IMG/VR virus record: IMGVR_UViG_3300028400_000028
Coordinates: 1-26,358 of that record
Length of the DNA: 26,358 nt
Reading direction: 5' to 3' (one strand)
DNA from: a virus
The position numbers and the translations under genes are program-made. How positions within the stretch are numbered: the stretch's first letter is position 1; the number at the start of each line of letters is the position of its first letter. Under the pieces are notes generated by a model, which searched no databases, was not told the origin of the DNA, and saw nothing but the letters and a program-made list of their open reading frames with translations. Positions 20,242-26,358 of this stretch are shown piece by piece.

Positions 20242-20744
20242 TGGCCTGCCCGGATCTGATCATCAGCGATGGCAGCGTCACGGTAACGGTGCCGATCGGG
20301 CCGGATTTCCATGTCGGGCAGAGCTATGCGCCGAGCGTGGACATCCAGAAGGATTCCGTCAGCAGCAATGCCGGCGTGACGCGCAATCTCAACGGCGACC
20401 TGATCGTGCAGGAGGCCTGCGGCGCCGACAATCCGGAAACGCCGCCCGACCCGGCCACGGCGGCCGAGATCGAGGCGACGCTGCGCAAGCTGAAGACGAC
20501 GATCACCATCTCCGGGCGGTATCCGCTCAATATCCAGGCGCTGTCGCGCAGCAAGGTGTGGACCGTGCATTGCGTCGCGCCCATCAACGGCTGGGCGGGC
20601 GCAAGCCGCGCGGAGACTTATGTCACGCCGTATGGCACTGGCAAGTACCCGATCCTGCAGGCGCGGCCGGAGAATGGCAGCCCCAGCGGCGGCATGTCCG
20701 AGGATGGCAGGTTCAGCTATTCGATCGTGGCGGTGGAGGTGTAG
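20241..20744 (+). CDS. Minor tail protein, unknown family
   Basis: This 167-residue protein starts at an ATG overlapping the tape measure stop (TGATG). It is beta-rich (LIISDGSVTVTVPIG, TITISGRYPLNIQAL) with two Cys near residue 60. It directly follows the tape measure gene, the place of distal tail proteins in siphophages. The assignment is by position. Confidence 0.6.
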   Translation: MACPDLIISDGSVTVTVPIGPDFHVGQSYAPSVDIQKDSVSSNAGVTRNLNGDLIVQEACGADNPETPPDPATAAEIEATLRKLKTTITISGRYPLNIQALSRSKVWTVHCVAPINGWAGASRAETYVTPYGTGKYPILQARPENGSPSGGMSEDGRFSYSIVAVEV

Positions 20745-21869
20745 ATGACGAATCGTTATTTCGATGCGTCCGCCGGCAGTTGTCAGGACTATTGGTTCAA
20801 CATTTCTGGGTCGTCCAGTTCGTCGACGCGGTATCTGCGCTTTCGCGACATGGCGGACGCGGCGGTGGCGGGGTCGTCGATCCCGATCGCTCGGGCGATG
20901 ATCTATGACGATTGGGTGGATGCTCCGACCGCGACGTATATATCGCGGTATCGACCCTACACCGTCCCCGCCTGCGTGGCGCCTGACTTGACGGCGGCAC
21001 TGCCGTTTCGTGTGAAGCTGGAAGGGCCGTATTCTCCAGAAATCGTCGATTTTGCGGCGGCGCCGCCGGACCCGGATGTCGCGGTGGCGGCGCAGGCAAT
21101 CGTGATGCCTGACAAGGCGTATGCGGCGGCGGGCGATACGGTGACATACACCGTCTATCTGCGCGACGCGCTCAACCGCTTCAAGACGGCGGGTGGCGAC
21201 ACCGTGACCGCCGTCAAGCCCGGTTATGCCGATGCCGATCTCTCCGTCTCCGCCGTCACGGACAATGGCGACGGCAGCTACACTTTTACCGTCACCAAGC
21301 CGACGGACGGGTGGGTCTACGTCGACATCGCGGTCAACGGCGATGCGGTGACGTCGCCGAAGTCGTCCGTGGCATTCGGCACGCCGGGTTACATGTCGAC
21401 ATCGGGGCCGGACAGCACGCTGACGGTGGCCGGTGACAGGGCGATCGTCACGGTGCGCAGCTATGGTGGCGCGGATCCGGCCAGTACCAGCGATCGCAGT
21501 GGCTGGATTCGGGTTTTTGCCGACAAGGGGGTGAGTTTCGGCGCGCCGGCGCGCACGGGGGATTTCACCTACGAGTTCCCGATGACGGTGGCGGAAGGCG
21601 GTGGCGGCAGTGTTCATGTCTACGGCTTCCTGGATTACGCCAAGCCGATCGGCGCGCTGATTGGCGTCCAGCAGATCGACGCGCTTGGGCCGGCAGTCGC
21701 CACGGCCAGTCGTCAGCTCGGCCTGCGGGCGACGGTGGAAGGCCCCGCGTCGTCGCGCGATCTCGATCTGCGTGCCCTGGTCAATGATCTGGACGATCCC
21801 AATTCATTCCCCTCCGCCGGGTCGCCGAACCAGGCCTATCCACGCTATTCGAGCTGGACGATACGATGA
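20745..21869 (+). CDS. Tail protein with immunoglobulin-like domain
   Basis: This 374-residue protein starts directly after the previous stop. Residues about 118-212 resemble a bacterial Ig-like (invasin/filamin) domain: AAGDTVTYTVYLRDALNRF...VTDNGDGSYTFTVTKPTDGWVYVDI. The N-terminal and C-terminal parts are beta-rich and not recognised. Ig-like domains on phage tails bind weakly to cell-surface sugars. The stop overlaps the next ATG (ATGA). Confidence 0.65.
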   Translation: MTNRYFDASAGSCQDYWFNISGSSSSSTRYLRFRDMADAAVAGSSIPIARAMIYDDWVDAPTATYISRYRPYTVPACVAPDLTAALPFRVKLEGPYSPEIVDFAAAPPDPDVAVAAQAIVMPDKAYAAAGDTVTYTVYLRDALNRFKTAGGDTVTAVKPGYADADLSVSAVTDNGDGSYTFTVTKPTDGWVYVDIAVNGDAVTSPKSSVAFGTPGYMSTSGPDSTLTVAGDRAIVTVRSYGGADPASTSDRSGWIRVFADKGVSFGAPARTGDFTYEFPMTVAEGGGGSVHVYGFLDYAKPIGALIGVQQIDALGPAVATASRQLGLRATVEGPASSRDLDLRALVNDLDDPNSFPSAGSPNQAYPRYSSWTIR

Positions 21870-23494
21870 GTTACGGCTGGCCGACGGACAAGACGACCCG
21901 TATCCGCATCACGGCCGAGGAGGGCGCGGCGCGCTCGGCCGAGATCAGCTATCAGGCGGTCGATGACACGCTCGATCTGGAGGCGCTGATCGGTGGCAAG
22001 GTCGGCGTGACATTCACCGGGTTCGCCAATGGGGTGGCCTCTGGCAGCACCCTTTTTACCGGCACGGTGATAAGCGCAGCTTATAGCCTGGCCGATGACG
22101 AGGTGACGCTGACCTGCACCGACGGGCTGCAGCAGGTGGTCAATGCGATGACGCGGGAGCAGATCGAGGCGCTGGTGCCTGGCGTCTGGCATCCAGCGCT
22201 CTATGGCGATGAAAAGCCGGAGGGCTGGGACTATCTGCAGATGCTGCTGGAGTCGGCCCCGGGGACGGTGGAGCTCGATGCGCAGGGGCATGTCCGCTAT
22301 ACGCCCTGGAACGGCAGCGGGGCCAGCATGACGATCGGCACCGACAGCATGGTCTGCGATCGTCAGAATGTCAGCGCCTCGAGGGCGTTTTCAAGCCCGG
22401 TCAACAAGGTCTTGATCCGGCTGTCGCACCGCTATGAGCTGTTCCGCGGGGCCGTCACGCGCTACCAGTACGATTATGGCGATGTCTGCCAGTGGCACAA
22501 CAACAGCAAGCGGATGATGCCCTATCGCATGGTGACGGACGCGATCGCAAAGGACGGACGGCTGGTGCGCGGCTTCTCCGCCAAGTTCCTCGAGCCGCCC
22601 GGCTCGGTCTGCGGCGGCATCATCTGGCTCGGCGACAAGTTCTTCAAGCTGGTGCGGGCGTTTGGCGTGGTCCTCGAGGACCGCTGGTCGCAGCAGGTGA
22701 CGGAGAAGATCGAAGTGGCGGTTGCCAATGCGGCCAGCGTCGCCAAGTACGGGGAGAATGCCGACAGCATCGATGTGGCGCTCGATATCGAGGCGGATGT
22801 CGAGGCGTGGACGGATGACCCCGGCAGGGTGGTCGATCCGGAAGCGATTGGGCCGGAGATCGGATCGGCGCTGAATCCGGATATCGGCGAGACGGTCTAC
22901 GCCGGTGTCGATGACGTTGCGAGCGTGGCGGCGAGTGAGCTGGGCGCCGCTGCGGCCAACATGGGGGATTACGACGCCGTCAACGCCGCCCTGGCGGCGG
23001 CGGTGGCAGTGGCGAAGAACCGGATTCGCGGCTCCCACCGCATCGGGCGGGTGACGGCGACGACGAAGCTGAACCCGTTCGTCGATGTGGACAAGAGCGC
23101 CACCATAGATGCCGGTCGTGTCAGCGCCAGCGGCAAGATCGGGCAGGTGGTCTTCGATATCGACGTCAAGTCGTGTCGGGCCGACATGACGGTGACGTTG
23201 TTCACGTCGGTCGCCCAGGGTGGCGTCGATACCGATCCTGCGCCGATCGCGGCGCCAGGCGATGACGAGTATCCAGCCTGCTCAGGCTCGTCGGACATCA
23301 CATTATCCACGGTAACCAACGGTGGCGAGGAGCCGCCGGATACACTCAACGGTCTGTGGTTCAGTGGCGAGCAGACGAGCGATGACAGCGTGATGAAGTT
23401 GTGCCTGGTCAATGATGGCGCCGGCGATGACTGTACCCAGCACTGGGAGCACAGGCGCGTCGATCAGGATCAGGTCGTCGGGGTGGCGATCTGA
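21866..23494 (+). CDS. Distal tail / baseplate hub-like protein
   Basis: This 542-residue protein starts with an ATG overlapping the previous stop. It opens with a beta-rich section (TRIRITAEEGAARSAEIS, LIGGKVGVTFTGFANG), followed by VTLTCTDGLQQVVNAM and a larger mixed region. The layout is similar to tail hub proteins that bind the tube end, though I see no decisive motif. Residues about 420-510 are Gly/Asp-rich with several Cys. Role is inferred from position and fold-like pattern. Confidence 0.55.
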   Translation: MSYGWPTDKTTRIRITAEEGAARSAEISYQAVDDTLDLEALIGGKVGVTFTGFANGVASGSTLFTGTVISAAYSLADDEVTLTCTDGLQQVVNAMTREQIEALVPGVWHPALYGDEKPEGWDYLQMLLESAPGTVELDAQGHVRYTPWNGSGASMTIGTDSMVCDRQNVSASRAFSSPVNKVLIRLSHRYELFRGAVTRYQYDYGDVCQWHNNSKRMMPYRMVTDAIAKDGRLVRGFSAKFLEPPGSVCGGIIWLGDKFFKLVRAFGVVLEDRWSQQVTEKIEVAVANAASVAKYGENADSIDVALDIEADVEAWTDDPGRVVDPEAIGPEIGSALNPDIGETVYAGVDDVASVAASELGAAAANMGDYDAVNAALAAAVAVAKNRIRGSHRIGRVTATTKLNPFVDVDKSATIDAGRVSASGKIGQVVFDIDVKSCRADMTVTLFTSVAQGGVDTDPAPIAAPGDDEYPACSGSSDITLSTVTNGGEEPPDTLNGLWFSGEQTSDDSVMKLCLVNDGAGDDCTQHWEHRRVDQDQVVGVAI

Positions 23495-23904
23495 TGGCGG
23501 CGATCGCGCCGCTCGATTTCTATGCCGATGCCGGTCTGGTGTCGCGGCTGCCGGCGCAGCTGGACATGCTCGTGACGGCCCCCAATGGCAGCGTGGATGT
23601 GTCGTTCTACGTTGGCAGCCCGGCGGCTGCCGGGGTGTTCAAGTCCACGGCGGACCCGGCGGCCGAGATCGAGGTGTCGTTGACGCCGTCGGCGGAGGTG
23701 CTGGCGACAGAGGTCAGGCTGGCGCTGGCGCAGGCTGATCTCGACGCGGCAACCCCGGGGGGCGCGTTGGCGCTGGGAACGTCGATCAGCGCAGGGCAGG
23801 CCGTGCAGGTGTGGCTGCGCTTCACCGACAGTTCCGGCCAGAGCGGCGTCTATTCCGGCGCGAAGCTCGCCCTCACTCCAACCAGTTACTACGCCTCTGC
23901 ATGA
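23494..23904 (+). CDS. Hypothetical distal tail protein
   Basis: This 136-residue protein starts at an ATG overlapping the previous stop (TGATG). It is beta-rich with few charged residues (LDMLVTAPNGSVDVSFYVG, QAVQVWLRFTDSSGQSG), typical of small tail-tip proteins. No family is recognised. Confidence 0.55.
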   Translation: MAAIAPLDFYADAGLVSRLPAQLDMLVTAPNGSVDVSFYVGSPAAAGVFKSTADPAAEIEVSLTPSAEVLATEVRLALAQADLDAATPGGALALGTSISAGQAVQVWLRFTDSSGQSGVYSGAKLALTPTSYYASA

Positions 23905-24242
23905 GCGATATAAGCCAGCTCAAGGCGGCATTGAACGCCCTTGTAAAGAAGCACAAGATCGGCTCGGTCACGACCCGTCCGGCGCTCAGGCGCAAGCGGC
24001 CCGCGCGGCAGGTCATCACCCGTTTCACCGCCTCCGGTGGCGCCGAGGGTGGCGGCGTAACCAGCCCAATCACCGAAACCGCCGGCACGCGCGAATACCA
24101 TGACCCCGTCACGTTGACCAGCACGGATGGTCTGTTCACCCTCGTCGACTACGGCTCCTACGCCAAGAAGATCGTCTGCACCGACGCCGTCGGCGAGACC
24201 TTCGAGATCAACCTCAAACCCCCACCGAACGACGGATCATGA
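23901..24242 (+). CDS. Hypothetical distal tail protein
   Basis: The ATG at 23901 overlaps the previous stop (ATGA), giving 113 residues. A basic helical start (KAALNALVKKHKIG) leads to a beta-rich part (REYHDPVTLTSTDGLFTLVDY). The stop overlaps the next ATG. Function is unknown. Confidence 0.55.
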   Translation: MSDISQLKAALNALVKKHKIGSVTTRPALRRKRPARQVITRFTASGGAEGGGVTSPITETAGTREYHDPVTLTSTDGLFTLVDYGSYAKKIVCTDAVGETFEINLKPPPNDGS

Positions 24243-26131
24243 GCAAGGCGCCGACTCCCTTCGATCGCATCCGCCCCCAGATCATGGGGAATCCGTATCA
24301 TGGGCTGGTGAAGGACGGCCAGCTGACGCTTCCCAATGGGCAGGTGATGTCATTGGGGGGTGGTCAGTACCTGGGGCAGGTGTGGGCAACCCCCAGCAGC
24401 TGGGGCTCCGTCCCAGACAGGAGCGAAACGGCGGATCCGGCTGCCTACCAGCTTGATCAGCAGAACGGCTGGCAGTGGCAGCCATATGCGCTGGTGCATG
24501 ATTTCAAGCGCGTCTACGGGCGGACGTTCGTGGCCGGCGGACGTGGCTGGCTGTTCAAATCGTCGGACGGCAAGGTCTGGGCGATCACTATTCAGGGGGC
24601 GACGCTGGCAGGCGTGGATGAATATGCGTTCAGCAAGCCTGGGGCTGCGGGCAATCCGATCGACGGCGATATTGTCATTAAGGCGCGGCGATTTGGGGTC
24701 CTCGATCTTGCGGCTGCGTCGGCGGTGGAGTATGAAGTGTCAATACCGACTCCCGCCGGAACAGTGCCAAGCCCAGAGGACGAGCCGCAGTATTATGACT
24801 GGTATCGGCAATTGCTCGATGTCCGTCCTGATGCTGGTCAGGCTGTTCTTCGGTACGAGAAGGATGCTGGGGTTGGCGTGCCGCGCGAGGCGTACGGTTA
24901 TGTGGTGATCGATGTCGCTGACGTTACTGCCGGCGGTGTGTCTGCCTCGGCGTCACTGGTCAAGTCGCGATCTGATATTGCTCCGCCAGCTGAGCATGAG
25001 GTCTTGGTCGATACGAGCGATCAGAAATGGTGGGGGGTTTCCGCAGCCTGCGGCGGTCTCAATGATGGGTACAAGATCAAGGTAGATACATACGAGTCGG
25101 GGTCGGTATGCTTTGGCAGCAATGGGAAGGTCGGCGCATACCTCACGCTGCCGAACGATGCTTCGAGCGGTGTTTCCAGGGATTACTGGGGGTGCGATCT
25201 CACGCAGTTTCAGGGGCAGTTGTACAGCGCCTCTTCGTTCTCTGAGCATCCGGATGCTCCGAGCGAAGTGGTCTACCAGGATTTGAGCGGTGTTGGGAGT
25301 TACGGTGACTGGGTCAGGCCCTGCGAATTGCCGCCGTCGACCTTGCCTCCAGGCATTGATCCGGATTCGTGTGAGCTGACGTGGGTCTGGTTTGGTGCCG
25401 GGACTGATCCTGATCGCGGCTGGCATCTTCCTGATCCCGTGATTGCGGCGCCGCATCTCGGCGTTGACTCGGTAGACAACAACAAGAGTGAGGTCTGGCG
25501 ACGTGAGAGGATCGTCTCGGCGTACTACGATTCAAGCGGAGTATTGCGATTTGTAACGGAAAAGGAGGAGGAAACCCATGTTCGAAACTCAGGGATAACT
25601 GCGCCGGCAAGTGTGTCCGGGGTGCTGGATGTCAGTGTTACGCAAGGCGACTCGGGGGGGTATTCTGTCTCCTTCAATCAGCATTTGAGCTGGTCTCAGG
25701 ATATCTACGATTATCTTACCAGGACGGTGGTGAAGACGTGGGAGGTTGCTGGATCAACCCTTCTAACTAAGACGACCGTTAACGATTATGCTTATCGGGA
25801 GCGCGGGGCGTACAACACGGGCTCCTATGAGGGGAGGGTGATCTGTATTCAGCGACCAGACCCGTTGTCAATCCTCGAAGATACTCATGATGTGACAAAG
25901 TACGTCGATGGCGTTGAAGTTGAAGCCACGTTTACCCATGTGCGGCGTGGCGGATGGGTGCAGATCGTTGCGCGTGATACTGGTGGTGGGTACGAGACGA
26001 AAGTCGTGCGCGGGGATGTTTCTGGCCAAAAAACATGGATTGGTGGTGGCAACGAAGCGGCGTTTGCTTATCACCCCGTGACAGGTGAACTGGCTATAGA
26101 TGAGACAGTAGACGAGCTGTATTTCATATGA
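24239..26131 (+). CDS. Large tail-tip protein at the right end of the prophage
   Basis: This 630-residue protein starts with an ATG overlapping the previous stop. The N-terminus (MGNPYHGLVKDGQLTLPNGQ) is followed by a beta-rich body with many Trp, Tyr and Gly. No catalytic motif is visible. It is the last phage gene and ends 10 bp before the terminal repeats. The GC content falls visibly within it relative to the genes before it, which suggests exchange between phages. A receptor-contact or tail-tip role is likely but inferred. Confidence 0.6.
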   Translation: MSKAPTPFDRIRPQIMGNPYHGLVKDGQLTLPNGQVMSLGGGQYLGQVWATPSSWGSVPDRSETADPAAYQLDQQNGWQWQPYALVHDFKRVYGRTFVAGGRGWLFKSSDGKVWAITIQGATLAGVDEYAFSKPGAAGNPIDGDIVIKARRFGVLDLAAASAVEYEVSIPTPAGTVPSPEDEPQYYDWYRQLLDVRPDAGQAVLRYEKDAGVGVPREAYGYVVIDVADVTAGGVSASASLVKSRSDIAPPAEHEVLVDTSDQKWWGVSAACGGLNDGYKIKVDTYESGSVCFGSNGKVGAYLTLPNDASSGVSRDYWGCDLTQFQGQLYSASSFSEHPDAPSEVVYQDLSGVGSYGDWVRPCELPPSTLPPGIDPDSCELTWVWFGAGTDPDRGWHLPDPVIAAPHLGVDSVDNNKSEVWRRERIVSAYYDSSGVLRFVTEKEEETHVRNSGITAPASVSGVLDVSVTQGDSGGYSVSFNQHLSWSQDIYDYLTRTVVKTWEVAGSTLLTKTTVNDYAYRERGAYNTGSYEGRVICIQRPDPLSILEDTHDVTKYVDGVEVEATFTHVRRGGWVQIVARDTGGGYETKVVRGDVSGQKTWIGGGNEAAFAYHPVTGELAIDETVDELYFI

Positions 26132-26141
26132 TCGGGCTGGC

Positions 26142-26212
26142 AGATTCTCAAAAAATTTGTCACGCCGTTCTCAAACCATGTGTCACTAGATTCTCAAAAA
26201 ATTTGTCACGCC
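26142..26212. repeat. Three 23-bp-spaced repeats at the prophage right end, probable transposase-binding sites
   Basis: The core TTCTCAAAaaATtTGTCAC begins at 26145, 26168 and 26191, exactly 23 bp apart. The first and third copies are identical over 25 bp (26142-26166, 26188-26212) and the middle one is diverged. In Mu the transposase MuA binds about 22-bp repeated sites at each end. These lie between the last phage gene and host sequence, so they mark the right end; the exact terminus (a CA at 26212-26215) is inferred. Confidence 0.8.
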
Positions 26213-26319
26213 ACACCTGGCCGAAAGCCGCTGCATCCTACGCAGGGCAATGCGCTGCATCCTTGTCGCGCCCGCACGGCGAACGGACACTGCCACCATC
26301 ACGCAGAGGGAGACGAGTG
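26213..26319. other. Host sequence after the prophage end
   Basis: These about 107 bp lie beyond the terminal repeats and contain no gene. A GAGGGAGACG stretch just before 26320 is a good ribosome-binding site for the next gene. A 10-bp direct repeat GCTGCATCCT occurs at 26230 and 26254; its meaning is unclear. No promoter can be named with confidence. Confidence 0.5.
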
Positions 26320-26358
26320 ATGAAATCCATCGCAGACATCATGACCCGGCACGTCGTC
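26320..26358 (+). CDS. CBS-domain protein, first 13 residues only (probable host gene)
   Basis: The start ATG follows a strong GAGGGAGA site, and the first residues MKSIADIMTRHVV have the typical opening of a CBS-pair protein, where the first strand and helix contain a D-I-M-T motif. CBS domains bind adenosyl ligands. The rest lies outside the window. It marks the return to the host chromosome. Confidence 0.6.
   Translation, partial: MKSIADIMTRHVV

Noticed and set aside
26230-26263. Direct repeat GCTGCATCCT as a possible attachment site or target duplication
   Set aside because: Both copies are on the host side of the terminal repeats. Mu-like phages duplicate only about 5-6 bp, and the left end is not in the window.

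Overview
The window is the late (structural) half of a Mu-like transposable prophage in a high-GC proteobacterium, probably Beta- or Gammaproteobacteria (inferred from GC content and phage family, not proven). All genes lie on the + strand and are tightly packed, mostly with ATGA, TGATG or TAATG overlaps. The prophage continues off the left edge, where its transposase and early genes should lie. Its right end is at about 26213, marked by three 23-bp-spaced repeats that look like transposase-binding sites. The window then ends in the first codons of a probable host CBS-domain gene.

Layout: (1) 1-2035, lysis and small proteins: C-terminal part of an amidase endolysin, a holin-like protein, a TraR/DksA zinc finger, DUF2730 and Mu gp26-like proteins, and several very small coupled ORFs. 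(2) 2028-5469, DNA packaging: DUF3486 (Mu gp27-like), large terminase and DUF935 portal. (3) 5456-10313, a host-recognition cassette lying between portal and the F-like gene: a small protein, a 751-residue fibre-like protein, and a complete diversity-generating retroelement (DGR) with variable repeat VR, accessory gene avd, template repeat TR and reverse transcriptase, then a small probable fibre-associated protein. (4) 10321-14115, head: F-like minor head protein with an extra HExxH domain, I-type protease/scaffold and T-type major capsid protein. (5) 14174-26131, connectors and tail: DUF1320, G-like and DUF1834-like proteins, tail tube, two tail-assembly chaperone frames joined by a predicted -1 frameshift, tape measure and distal tail proteins. 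No contractile sheath gene is seen, so the virion should combine a Mu-like head with a siphovirus tail, as in Pseudomonas phages B3 and D3112.

The main discovery is the DGR. VR and TR align without gaps over 118 bp with 13 differences, and every difference falls at a TR adenine. This is the signature of adenine-specific retrohoming. Ten residues at the C-terminus of the fibre-like protein are changed relative to the template. A lectin-type tip displayed on the virion would therefore be diversified. No Gin-type invertase or com/mom genes are seen at the right end, where phage Mu has them.

Secondary points are a textbook G GGA AAC slippery site in the tail chaperones, a probable zinc metalloprotease-like extension on the F protein, an in-frame internal start for a scaffold inside the protease gene, and a visible drop in GC across the recognition cassette.
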